DNA of 64,000 nt from Rhizobiales bacterium 62-17. GTDB taxonomy: Bacteria > Pseudomonadota > Alphaproteobacteria > Rhizobiales > Beijerinckiaceae. Shown piece by piece: positions 18,002 through 26,264 of the stretch. The notes under the pieces are model-generated. The model was not told where the DNA came from. It searched no databases and was given only the letters and a program-made list of their open reading frames with translations. The stretch spans positions 583,095 through 647,094 of the forward strand of contig MKVW01000001.1 in the NCBI GenBank assembly GCA_001898965.1, written 5' to 3'. Positions within the stretch are counted from its first letter, which is position 1; every line of letters starts with the position of its first letter. A program made the translations under genes and the position numbers.

Positions 18002-18817
18002 ATGGGCAAGGTCATCGTGGTCACATCGGGCAAAGGCGGCGTCGGCAAGACGACCTCCTCAGCGGCATTGGGCGCGGCCCTTGCCCGCGATGGTGAAAAA
18101 GTCGTGGTCGTCGATTTCGATGTCGGCTTGCGCAATCTCGATCTCGTCATGGGCGCCGAGAGGCGCGTGGTCTACGATCTCGTCAATGTCATCCAGGGCG
18201 AGGCTAAACTGACCCAGGCACTGATCCGCGACAAGCGGCTCGAGACGCTTTATCTGCTCCCGGCCTCGCAGACGCGCGACAAGGACAATCTGACGGCTGA
18301 AGGTGTGGAGACGGTCATCGGCGCGCTGAAACAGGCTTTCGACTGGGTCATCTGCGACAGCCCCGCCGGCATCGAGCGTGGCGCCACGCTGGCGATGCGC
18401 CATGCGGACATTGCCATCGTCGTCACCAATCCGGAAGTCTCATCGGTGCGCGATTCCGATCGTATCATCGGCCTGCTCGATTCCAAGACGCTCAAAGCCG
18501 AAGCCGGCGATCGGATGGAAAAGCATCTGCTTCTTACCCGATATGATCCAGTCCGGGCGCAGCGCGGCGACATGCTGAAGGTCGACGACGTTCTCGAGAT
18601 TCTGTCGATCCCGTTGCTCGGCATTGTTCCTGAAAGCATGGACGTGCTGCGTGCCTCCAATGTCGGATCGCCGGTCACGTTGGCGGACGAGCGCAGCGCG
18701 CCGGCCGTTGCTTATTTCGATGCGGCGCGTCGGCTCAAGGGCGAAGCCCTACCGATTGCCATTCCCGGCGAGAAACGTGGCTTCTTCGGTAAGTTCTTCG
18801 GAAGGAAAGTGGCATGA
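18002..18817 (+). CDS. minD: Septum site-determining ATPase MinD
   Basis: A 271-residue ParA/MinD-family ATPase. The deviant Walker A SGKGGVGKTTSS is at residues 10-21 with both lysines, followed by VVDFDVGLRNLDLVMG near 40 and DWVICDSPAGIERGA near 115. The C-terminus GFFGKFFGRKVA is the amphipathic membrane-targeting helix. ATP-bound MinD dimers sit on the inner membrane and recruit MinC or MinE. ATG 18002 follows CAGGAG; the stop overlaps the minE start by 4 bases. Confidence 0.97.
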   Translation: MGKVIVVTSGKGGVGKTTSSAALGAALARDGEKVVVVDFDVGLRNLDLVMGAERRVVYDLVNVIQGEAKLTQALIRDKRLETLYLLPASQTRDKDNLTAEGVETVIGALKQAFDWVICDSPAGIERGATLAMRHADIAIVVTNPEVSSVRDSDRIIGLLDSKTLKAEAGDRMEKHLLLTRYDPVRAQRGDMLKVDDVLEILSIPLLGIVPESMDVLRASNVGSPVTLADERSAPAVAYFDAARRLKGEALPIAIPGEKRGFFGKFFGRKVA

Positions 18818-19077
18818 ACCTGCTCCGTCTTTTCTCCCGCTCGCAATCAGCTCCGGCAGCACGCGAAAGGCTGCAGGTTCTGTTGGCTCATGAGCGTGCC
18901 GCTGTCGGCGATTCCGATCTTGTCACGAAATTACGCGATGAAATTCTGCGCGCCATCGCGAAACACATGCAGATCGATGATGAAAAGGTCAGTGTCCGCA
19001 TGGAACGGGGCGCCAAAGTCTCAACGCTGGCGGTGGACATCGAAATTCCTTTTGACACCGACAAGAAAGCGGCTTGA
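18814..19077 (+). CDS. minE: Cell division topological specificity factor MinE
   Basis: An 87-residue protein. The N-terminus MNLLRLFSRSQ is the membrane-binding helix, ARERLQVLLAHERA (19-32) is the MinD-contact strand/helix that triggers ATP hydrolysis, and the C-terminal half forms the dimerisation domain. Start and length are normal. It is translationally coupled to minD through ATGA. Some bases downstream (19110-19130) form a weak 6-bp hairpin with no T run, so the operon end is not clearly marked. Confidence 0.96.
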   Translation: MNLLRLFSRSQSAPAARERLQVLLAHERAAVGDSDLVTKLRDEILRAIAKHMQIDDEKVSVRMERGAKVSTLAVDIEIPFDTDKKAA

Positions 19078-19255
19078 GGGCCGCTCGGTTAATACGGAAA
19101 ATGGGCAGCCGGTTTTACATCGGCTGTCAGACTATGCCTCCGTCGCACGCTTATCTCTTGAAGCTAGAGGCTCATTTTAGATTCGATCGTCTCAATCTTC
19201 CGCCACATTGAATGCTTTAAATTTTCCCAACGTGGCTTTGATTCGAGGGAATGTC

Positions 19256-19561
19256 ATGCATCTCGGCAGCAACATCTCCACTACGCAACTTCTGCAACTG
19301 ATGGCCAAGAACGATGTCGTGATCCGGCGACATCTGTCTCAATCCTGTGATGACCAGCAGCAGGATGTTTTCTCACTGGCACGTGAAGAAGCGAGCGGAC
19401 GATCGACGTCGACGGGACTTTTCGCGCGCCAGATCGAAGTGCCCGCCGAATTCGTCGTCGATTTGGAGAAAGCGCATTTCATCCGGGCGGGGCAGCCGGC
19501 GGACGGACAGGTCATCTACTCGCTGACGGATAATGGTCGGCGCGCGGCATTGGCTCAATAA
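19256..19561 (+). CDS. Unrecognised 101-residue protein, possible winged-helix C-terminus
   Basis: I do not recognise a family. ATG 19256 has GAGGGA 5 bases upstream and is preferred over an ATG at 19208. The N-terminal part (TTQLLQLMAKNDVVIRRHL) could be a helix-turn-helix and the C-terminal IYSLTDNGRRAAL resembles the wing of MarR/ArsR-type winged helices, so a small DNA-binding protein is possible. It has no signal peptide or membrane segment. It stands alone between minE and a convergent diguanylate cyclase, whose stop lies 9 bases away. Confidence 0.5.
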   Translation: MHLGSNISTTQLLQLMAKNDVVIRRHLSQSCDDQQQDVFSLAREEASGRSTSTGLFARQIEVPAEFVVDLEKAHFIRAGQPADGQVIYSLTDNGRRAALAQ

Positions 19562-19570
19562 TTTTGCCGT

Positions 19571-20716
19571 CTAGGCGACGAAACTGAGGTGGTCGATTTT
19601 GACACGGTTTCGTCCGGAGCTTTTCGCCTCATAGAGCGCGGCATCGGCACGACTCATGAGTGTTTGAACGACCTCGGATTCTTCGGAATAGGCAAGTCCG
19701 ACGCTGACGGTCACGTGAACGCTTCTTGAACCGATGCGCATCACCGTCGTTTCCATCTGCAGGCGGATGCGATTGGCGACAGCTGTCGCCAATTCCAAAG
19801 ATGCATTCGAGAGGACGATGCAAAACTCTTCCCCGCCCAGGCGAACGACGATATCTGTCGAGCGGACGTTGTCGAGAATGAGCTGGCTGAAGCGTCTCAA
19901 CACTTGATCGCCGGCATCATGGCCAAAGCGATCGTTGATCGTCTTGAAGTGATCCAGATCCAGAAGCACGACGGCAGTGCTTGGCGGCACGACATCGGGC
20001 CAGACCTCGAAGAGCACACGCCGATTCATCAGGCCGGTCAGGGCATCCGTCATCGCATTGACTTTGTGCCGGTTCGCGATGCGGGCTTGATGCAGCGTGA
20101 GCGACAATGTCCCGATGCCGGTGAGCCCCACGATGACGACAATGGAATTGAGATCTTCCGCCCAATTTGAAGGGCGCGCATGCAGAATATACTGGCCTTG
20201 CGCGATCAAGACATAAGCACAGGCAAAGAACGACACGGCCGCCAGGAGGAAGAGCGCGGCATTCACGTTCATGAGGATCGGAGACTCGATCCGGGCCGCC
20301 CAATATTGATAGCCCGTCAGCGCGAGCAACACGCCGATGATCACGTTGCCGATGATCGTTCCGACGCCGGAATAGCCAAAGCCGAAACTGACCGACAAAG
20401 CGATCGATCCCGCCGCGCAAATCAGGAGAGCTAAAGTCAGATTCGCGCGGCCCGAGCAGAATTTCGCCGAGCCCGAATAAAGCAGTCCGAAGCCGATCGT
20501 CAGAAATATGAAGGACCAGAACAGATAGGCGTCGCTGTAACGTTCGATGATCCAGCCAAAAAAGATGACGCCTGCAACGATGAAGATGAGGCCAATGGAC
20601 CAGATGAGCAGGTGGGCATGGGATCTGGCGACCGCCCACATCATAAAAAGGGTGAGCCCCAGGGATGCTCCCGAGAAGCCGATGGCAACCAGAATGGAAT
20701 ATTGATCGAGGAGCAT
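19571..20716 (-). CDS. Membrane-anchored diguanylate cyclase (GGDEF)
   Basis: A 381-residue protein with about six or seven transmembrane helices in residues 8-208 and a C-terminal GGDEF domain (about 215-380). The active-site motif is GGEEF at 294-298 and the inhibitory c-di-GMP site RxxD is present (RSTD, 285-288, five residues before), so it should be an active, product-inhibited cyclase making c-di-GMP from two GTP. LLDLDHFKTINDRFGHDAGD near 251 is the usual metal/GTP segment. The membrane part has no recognisable sensor domain. A 266-base gap separates it from the divergent secreted hydrolase. Confidence 0.92.
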   Translation of the reverse strand: MLLDQYSILVAIGFSGASLGLTLFMMWAVARSHAHLLIWSIGLIFIVAGVIFFGWIIERYSDAYLFWSFIFLTIGFGLLYSGSAKFCSGRANLTLALLICAAGSIALSVSFGFGYSGVGTIIGNVIIGVLLALTGYQYWAARIESPILMNVNAALFLLAAVSFFACAYVLIAQGQYILHARPSNWAEDLNSIVVIVGLTGIGTLSLTLHQARIANRHKVNAMTDALTGLMNRRVLFEVWPDVVPPSTAVVLLDLDHFKTINDRFGHDAGDQVLRRFSQLILDNVRSTDIVVRLGGEEFCIVLSNASLELATAVANRIRLQMETTVMRIGSRSVHVTVSVGLAYSEESEVVQTLMSRADAALYEAKSSGRNRVKIDHLSFVA

Positions 20717-20982
20717 TGGCCGGGCGAGGGTTCGGCTGGACGATTGACGTCATCATAACCAGCAATCGCTGGTTGGCGGAACTTCTGCCAGTATAGGGCT
20801 GATAATTCGTTAAAAACTCTGTTTGCGATGATGGCGTCGTTCGCCTCGTCGCCCGTTTCGGCAGTTGAGCCAGATACTTTTGTTCCATCAGGCGGAATGC
20901 CTGCAAAGGGTGCTGAACGCGAGGTGGCTGCCAGTAACCTGCTCAGCTGGCCCGGCACGTGGCCAAGAGGAGGAGACCGGCC

Positions 20983-22056
20983 ATGAACAACGGTGCAAAT
21001 CGTTCCAAACGTTGGAAGCAGCTGAAGCCATTGGCCGTGACAGCGTTGCTAATCGGACTCAGCACGACGGCGCTCGCCGAGGAGAACCGCGGTCCATCGA
21101 AACCACCGATCGTGCTGGACTCCACCGGCGCCTATGAAGTGGGCGGCAAAATCATCTCCAAGCCGGGGGATCCCGGTCAGACGCTCTCCTGCGATCACGG
21201 CTACGTTGAATATTTCATCCCGGCGAAACGGCGCAGCACCGGCCTGATCATGTGGCACAGTTCCAGCACGAAGGTCTGGGAAAACCGCTGGGATGGCGGG
21301 GAAGGCTATAAGAGCATCTTTCTGCGCAAGGGCTATCCGGTTTATCTATGGGATGGCCCACGTGTCGGTCGGGCAAATTGGAGCTGCGAGTCGATCACGT
21401 ATTCGCCGGATTATTTCGATCAGCGTAACTTTGCCGCCTGGCGTTTCGGCGTGACTTATCCCAACTGGCATCCGGGATTGCAGTTTCCCACGGCCGATAA
21501 AGAGGCCTGGAACCAGGCGACACGGGCGCGTTACGATGAATTCGATACGCTGCAAAACGCGTTGCTGCAGGCCGAAGCCGGTGGCCAGGCGATCGATAAG
21601 ATTGGGCCGGTGGTCGCGCTCACCAATTCTGCCGGCGGGTGGCGCGCGCTGCTTTCGGCGCTCAAGGCGAAGAGCGACCATATGAAAGGTATCGTCGCCT
21701 ACGAAACCCCAGGCTTTGTCTTCCCGCAGGGGGAGGGACCTCAGCCCAAACCCGATGCGCCCTATGGTCCCAATGCCGTGCCGCTCGCCGAGTTCATGAA
21801 GCTGACGAAATTCCCGATCCAGATGGTATTCGGTGATTACACCGACACGCGACCGCTTTGGGCTGACTCCGTCAAGATGGCCCGAACCTTCTGCGATATC
21901 GTCAATCGCCACGGGGGAGATTGCGAGGTCTTGCTGTTGCCCGACGTGGGGCTGCGCGGCAACACTCACATCGCCTTCGCCGATCTCAACAACGAAGCCG
22001 TCGCCGACGAACTGTCCAAATGGCTGCATCGCAAGGGCCTGGATAAGTTCGAATAA
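20983..22056 (+). CDS. Secreted alpha/beta hydrolase (esterase-like)
   Basis: A 357-residue protein with a signal peptide (KPLAVTALLIGLSTTALA, cleaved near residue 32), so periplasmic or exported. The fold is alpha/beta hydrolase: IMWHSSSTKVWENRWDGG in the oxyanion region, the nucleophile in LTNSAGGWRA near 216, and a histidine in NTHIAFADLNN near the C-terminus. LPVYLWDGPRVGRANWSCES-type text places it with esterase-like hypothetical proteins of unknown substrate. GAGGAGACCGGCC precedes ATG 20983. It is divergent from the cyclase and precedes the FNR-box microprotein. Confidence 0.75.
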   Translation: MNNGANRSKRWKQLKPLAVTALLIGLSTTALAEENRGPSKPPIVLDSTGAYEVGGKIISKPGDPGQTLSCDHGYVEYFIPAKRRSTGLIMWHSSSTKVWENRWDGGEGYKSIFLRKGYPVYLWDGPRVGRANWSCESITYSPDYFDQRNFAAWRFGVTYPNWHPGLQFPTADKEAWNQATRARYDEFDTLQNALLQAEAGGQAIDKIGPVVALTNSAGGWRALLSALKAKSDHMKGIVAYETPGFVFPQGEGPQPKPDAPYGPNAVPLAEFMKLTKFPIQMVFGDYTDTRPLWADSVKMARTFCDIVNRHGGDCEVLLLPDVGLRGNTHIAFADLNNEAVADELSKWLHRKGLDKFE

Positions 22057-22081
22057 ACCCCGGCGCAGACACCGCGCCAGC

Positions 22082-22095
22082 TTGATCCACATCAA
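22082..22095 (+). promoter_or_regulatory. FNR/FixK-type anaerobox
   Basis: TTGATCCACATCAA is a perfect match to TTGAT-N4-ATCAA, the site of FNR/FixK/Anr regulators. Its centre is about 61 bases before ATG 22150. An activator bound at -41.5 would put transcription start near 22130, which leaves a short leader before the 35-codon gene. It lies after the stop of the upstream hydrolase, so the microprotein gene is the obvious target. Confidence 0.7.
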
Positions 22096-22149
22096 TGCCG
22101 TCAACGACGGGCCATTGAAAATCTCCATCATCGAGAATGGAGAAAGACA

Positions 22150-22257
22150 ATGGCTTGGACGGTGATCGAGCAGTTCTATCTGTTTGGCGCGGTGGCGACG
22201 TTCGTGACGCTCGCGGGATTGATTGCCTTCGCCGATCGGCAGACCAGATCGCGATAA
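22150..22257 (+). CDS. 35-residue single-span membrane microprotein
   Basis: ATG 22150, with GGAGAAAGACA directly upstream, opens 35 codons ending at TAA 22255. The product starts MAWTVIEQFYLFGA, continues with a hydrophobic span of about 20 residues (residues 9-28, FYLFGAVATFVTLAGLIAF), and ends in a charged tail ADRQTRSR, so it should be one membrane helix with a positive cytoplasmic end. A perfect FNR/FixK box stands 55 bases upstream. Size, topology and regulation are like small accessory subunits of high-affinity oxidases (CydX, CcoQ/CcoS), but I do not recognise the sequence as any of these. Confidence 0.62.
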   Translation: MAWTVIEQFYLFGAVATFVTLAGLIAFADRQTRSR

Positions 22258-22338
22258 TCAGTGAGGCGATCGCGGGGAGACGCTATCTCAGGCCGCGGCC
22301 GTGGAATCCGCGCAACGATTTCTACGCGCTAACCATTG

Positions 22339-22374
22339 TTTGTCTTAAAAGCGTCATAATATATTGAAGACAAA
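22339..22374 (+). repeat. 8-bp inverted repeat, terminator or operator
   Basis: TTTGTCTT (22339-22346) and AAGACAAA (22367-22374) are perfect inverted copies 20 bases apart. GAG and five T follow the right arm, so it could be a weak AU-rich terminator of the microprotein transcript; the position 75 bases before the GGDEF-EAL start also fits an operator. Confidence 0.4.
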
Positions 22375-22448
22375 GAGTTTTTACCGTTCGTCAATCACGT
22401 CTGCATTATCGCCCATTAGGTTTCGCGCGCAGAGTGCAAGGAGCAACC

Positions 22449-24995
22449 GTGGGCGCTATCGAAAAGACGGTCGAGGAAGAAATCTTCCCCGACACATTGG
22501 GCGATGTTGCCACTCTGCGACGTAAATGGTTTGCCGCATTGCGGCCCGGCGAGCAGCTCCCGGCCTATGAGGAGGTCGTGCTTGGCAGCATGGGGCGGCT
22601 CGCCAACCACATGGTGCTGCTTCAGGGCAAAGGAGAGACCTTGACGATCCTGCGGACCGGACGGGCGTTGCGGCAATGGCTCGGTCAGGATGCATGGGAC
22701 ACCCGGGTCAGCCAGCTTGCGCCGGAATATGCGGGGGTATTGTCGGAGGTTTCAGCCAATGCGCTGGCAAGTGGCCGGCCTTACTCCACGTCGACCTATC
22801 ACGTGGTGAACGGCATCGTCCGCACCTTCGATATCTATGCCATGCCGATCGCCTGTCGCTGGGGCGCGCCGCTCGTTTCCGCTTATGTGAACAGGCGCGG
22901 CGAAGGCTACAGCCTGGTGGAGAGTATCTTTCGCGCCACCGAAGACGGCTTTCTGGCACTGGCCGCCTGCCGCGACGCCAACCATGCCACCGTCGATTTT
23001 CAAATCGTCGATTTGAACCAGGGTGCGTCGCATCTGTTGCGCTGTTCGACGCAGGCGCTGTGCTGGCGCAAACTGAGCGAGGGAAGCCATGACTTGGCCT
23101 CGCCGGACGTGCTGAGGCGCTTCAGTGCGGTGATCGAGAGCGGTGCGCCGGATCGGTTTGAAGTGGTGTCGTCGAATGGCACCCATATCCGGATTAGCGT
23201 CGCTGCGATCGGCGATTTGCTGTCGGCGACGCTGACTGACGTCACCGATCTGAAGCGGCGCGAGCAATCGTTCCGGTTGCTGTTTGAAAACAATCCCATG
23301 CCGATGTGGGTGTTCGACGAGGAGACGTTCGAATTCCTCAACATCAACGACGCGGCGATCGCGCACTATGGCTATAGCCGCGAGCAGTTTTTGAGCATGA
23401 AGATCGGCGACATCTGGCCGAATGACGAACGCGACGGCTATTCCAGGGCGCTGCAGGACGTGCAGAGCTATCAGTCGCGGCGAAGCTGGCGACATATCAA
23501 GGCCGACGGCAGCGATATCGAGGTTTTGACCTTCGGTCGCTCGGTGGGTTTCCGTGAACGCCGTGCGTGCCTCGTTTCCATCATCGATGTCACCGAACGC
23601 CGCAAGGCGGAGGCGAAGATTTCCTACATGGCGCACCATGATGCGCTGACGGACCTGCCGAACCGCGTCATGCTGCAGCAGCGCCTGAAACAGACGCTGG
23701 AGCAATGCGCCCGGCTCGATCGCAAAGCGGCGGTGCTGTGCGTTGATCTCGACATGTTCAAGAACGTCAACGATTCCTTCGGTCATCCGGTGGGAGATCG
23801 TTTGTTGCAACAGGTGGCGCAGCGGCTCAGGGCTTCGCTCGGCATCAACGATCTCGCGGCCCGTTTCGGCGGCGACGAATTCGCGCTGGTGCTCGACCCG
23901 GTCACGGGGCCGGCCGAGGCGGGTGATCGGGCCGCGCGGTTGATCGGTGCCTTGAGCGTTCCTTACGATATCGATGGACGCGAGCTGACGATCGGCGCGA
24001 GCGTCGGTATCGCCATCGCACCGCTTGACGGCGATACGTCCGAGATGTTGCTGCGCAATGCCGACATGGCTCTTTACCGGGCAAAGGCCGATGGGGGCGG
24101 GGCACATCGTTTCTTCGAGATGGAGATGGATCGGCAGGCTCAGGCACGACGCGCGCTCGAGGCGGATCTGCGACGTGCCATGATCTGCGGCGAGTTCGAG
24201 CTGCACTATCAGCCATTGGTCAATCTGGCGGCGGTCCGCATCACCTCGTTCGAGGCTCTGTTGCGCTGGCATCATCCAGAGCGGGGCATAGTGTCGCCTG
24301 AGGAATTCATTCCGGTCGCAGAAGACATAGGTCTGATCGTGCCGATCGGCGAATGGGTGTTGCGCACCGCCTGCAGCGATGCCGCGACGTGGCCTGCCGA
24401 TATCAAGGTGGCGGTCAATCTGTCGCCGGCGCAATTCAAGAGCCGCAATCTGGTGCCCGCGGTGATGACGGCGTTGGGCCATTCCGGCCTGTCGGCCGAT
24501 CGGCTTGAGATCGAAATCACCGAATCCGTGCTGCTGGCGGAGACCGATGCTAATTTACAGACATTGCATCAGCTCCGTGGCCTGGGCGTGCGCATCTCTA
24601 TGGACGATTTCGGGACCGGCTATTCGAGCCTGAGCTATCTGCGCAGCTTTCCGTTCGACAAGATCAAGATTGACCGGTCGTTCATTCGTGATTTGCCTGA
24701 TCGGGCGGACTGCGTCGCCATCGTGCGGGCCATCTCAGGCATGGCGCAAAGCCTCAGTATCGCGACGACGGCCGAGGGCGTCGAGACCACGGAACAGCTC
24801 GACCGGTTGCGGATGGAGGGCTGTACCGAAGTGCAGGGTTTTCTGTTCAGCCCGGCACGCCCGGCAGCTTTGTTGGGCGAACTCCTGATGCGCTTCGGCC
24901 CGAACGCGGCAACGCCCGCGCCTTCGCCTCATGCCGCAGGCACTCCAGAAACCGCGCCTGGAACGGCGTTGGCAACCAGTTACGCCGCAGAGTGA
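22449..24995 (+). CDS. PAS-GGDEF-EAL cyclic di-GMP protein
   Basis: An 848-residue cytoplasmic protein. The first 270 residues hold PAS-like sensor regions (ALRPGEQLPAYEEVVLGSMG near 32), a clear PAS domain spans about 270-390 (LFENNPMPMWVFDEETFEFL), then GGDEF with FGGDEF at 473-478 and EAL with EALLRWHHPE from 602. EAL residues look complete (VNLSPAQF, EITES, DDFGTGYSS, KIKIDRSF), so phosphodiesterase activity is likely. The RxxD inhibitory site is missing (GIND in its place). The start is probably GTG 22449 after AAGGAG; GTG 22434 is the alternative. The low-complexity C-terminal tail overlaps the convergent LysR gene by 149 bases. Confidence 0.92.
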   Translation: MGAIEKTVEEEIFPDTLGDVATLRRKWFAALRPGEQLPAYEEVVLGSMGRLANHMVLLQGKGETLTILRTGRALRQWLGQDAWDTRVSQLAPEYAGVLSEVSANALASGRPYSTSTYHVVNGIVRTFDIYAMPIACRWGAPLVSAYVNRRGEGYSLVESIFRATEDGFLALAACRDANHATVDFQIVDLNQGASHLLRCSTQALCWRKLSEGSHDLASPDVLRRFSAVIESGAPDRFEVVSSNGTHIRISVAAIGDLLSATLTDVTDLKRREQSFRLLFENNPMPMWVFDEETFEFLNINDAAIAHYGYSREQFLSMKIGDIWPNDERDGYSRALQDVQSYQSRRSWRHIKADGSDIEVLTFGRSVGFRERRACLVSIIDVTERRKAEAKISYMAHHDALTDLPNRVMLQQRLKQTLEQCARLDRKAAVLCVDLDMFKNVNDSFGHPVGDRLLQQVAQRLRASLGINDLAARFGGDEFALVLDPVTGPAEAGDRAARLIGALSVPYDIDGRELTIGASVGIAIAPLDGDTSEMLLRNADMALYRAKADGGGAHRFFEMEMDRQAQARRALEADLRRAMICGEFELHYQPLVNLAAVRITSFEALLRWHHPERGIVSPEEFIPVAEDIGLIVPIGEWVLRTACSDAATWPADIKVAVNLSPAQFKSRNLVPAVMTALGHSGLSADRLEIEITESVLLAETDANLQTLHQLRGLGVRISMDDFGTGYSSLSYLRSFPFDKIKIDRSFIRDLPDRADCVAIVRAISGMAQSLSIATTAEGVETTEQLDRLRMEGCTEVQGFLFSPARPAALLGELLMRFGPNAATPAPSPHAAGTPETAPGTALATSYAAE

Positions 24996-26115
24996 GGCCG
25001 ACCTGGCGCGGTGCATGAGGGATCGGCGGATGGTCGATGGAGACCAGCCGATCATCGAGCTCGATGTGCCAGCGCGACAGGATCGACAGGCGGTCGCTTG
25101 AGGCCAGCAGCGCGGTGATGGTCGTGAGGCAATTGGTCTCGAATTGCACTTTCATCGGCAGACGCCAATCGATCGCGAGCTGATCGAGCACGTCGCGGCG
25201 GGGCAGGCCGGGAGTTGGATGCAGCCAGTCGAATTGGGCAAGCGCCGACGGCGTCACTTTCTTCACGCCCGCGAGGGGATGGCCGCGCCGGCAGACGATG
25301 GCATAGGGGTCCTCGAAAAAAGGCTCCTCGATGAGATCGGTGAAGGGCGGCGGCGCGCGCAAGGCGCCGAACACGAGATCGAGCGCGCCATCGTTCAGCT
25401 CTCTGGAAATCTGAACATAAGGCGCTTCGATCACTTCGATGCGATGGCTCTCGTCTTCAGTGAGCACGGCGGTGGAGGCCTTGGCCAGCAGCAGGCGGGG
25501 CGCGAGGGCCAGCACGCCGATGCGCAGGCTGGCGCGCGCATCTGACGCCGTGCCGATTTCCTCGGCGCCGGAACGGATTTCGCCGATCGCCAGCGCCAGC
25601 CGCCGGGCGAGTTCGGCGCCTGTTTCGTTGACCGTCAGACCCGTCGCCGAGCGTCGGTAAAGCGATGCGCCGACGATCTGTTCGAGATCGCGCGCCGGGC
25701 GTTGCAGGCTTGGCTCGGCGATACCGAGGTCACGCGCAGCGGCTCGAAAGGAGCCAGTCCGCCAGATCGCCAGCAGGCTGCGCACCTGCGCGCTGGCGAG
25801 CTTCGACACCTGTTGTTCGATGATGGCGCCATCGGCCTTGCGACCGGCGACGCCGTTCAGCGCCTTGCGGATCTGTTCGAAGAAGCGAAGAGAGCGCCGT
25901 TGAAAAATCTGCCCGGCCTCGCTCAGGAAAGCGCCTTCCGGTCCCCGCGCGAACAGCCGCGTGCCAAGCTCGGTCTCAAGCTGGGCAATGGAATGCGTCA
26001 AGGCTGGTTGGGTCAGACGCAGCATTTGTGCCGCGCGCGACAGGGAGTTCGTCTGCGCCGCCGCATCAAAGGCGCGCAGGCGCCGCAGGCTCGGAACGGT
26101 ATTGCGATCGCGCAT
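24847..26115 (-). CDS. LysR-family regulator with two tandem HTH domains
   Basis: A 422-residue protein, about 120 longer than a normal LysR regulator. A first LysR HTH is at residues 8-68 (LRRLRAFDAAAQTNSLSRAA, LTQPALTHSIAQLE, GTRLFAR) and a second at 108-168 (VRSLLAIWRTGSFRAAARDL, IAEPSLQRPARDLE, GASLYRR), followed by one effector-binding domain (about 190-395) and a basic tail. It is divergent from the amidohydrolase at 26265 with 149 bases between, so it probably controls that operon. Its 3' end overlaps the GGDEF-EAL gene. GAGG lies 4 bases before ATG 26115. Confidence 0.88.
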   Translation of the reverse strand: MRDRNTVPSLRRLRAFDAAAQTNSLSRAAQMLRLTQPALTHSIAQLETELGTRLFARGPEGAFLSEAGQIFQRRSLRFFEQIRKALNGVAGRKADGAIIEQQVSKLASAQVRSLLAIWRTGSFRAAARDLGIAEPSLQRPARDLEQIVGASLYRRSATGLTVNETGAELARRLALAIGEIRSGAEEIGTASDARASLRIGVLALAPRLLLAKASTAVLTEDESHRIEVIEAPYVQISRELNDGALDLVFGALRAPPPFTDLIEEPFFEDPYAIVCRRGHPLAGVKKVTPSALAQFDWLHPTPGLPRRDVLDQLAIDWRLPMKVQFETNCLTTITALLASSDRLSILSRWHIELDDRLVSIDHPPIPHAPRQVGLTLRRNWLPTPFQARFLECLRHEAKARALPRSGRSASGVRPTKLPGVPG

Positions 26116-26264
26116 GCATCCTCGAAAATCGAAATTAGGAAAAATTTAGACCCCCCGGGGCCGATTGAATAGGGGGTGCGGCAATGCGGCCGCCTATAAG
26201 GCCAAAACACACCAAGAACGACGCGACGAGCCGCGTTTCAAGAAAAAGCCAAGACGGAGGACCC

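Noticed and set aside
22752..24482. 576-codon minus-strand frame opposite the PAS-GGDEF-EAL gene.
   Set aside because: It is antisense to a complete multidomain protein; high G+C makes such frames common.
26149..26160. GACCCCCCGGGG shared with 35210-35221.
   Set aside because: Only 12 bases of G/C-rich sequence are shared, with different flanks; chance is enough to explain it.
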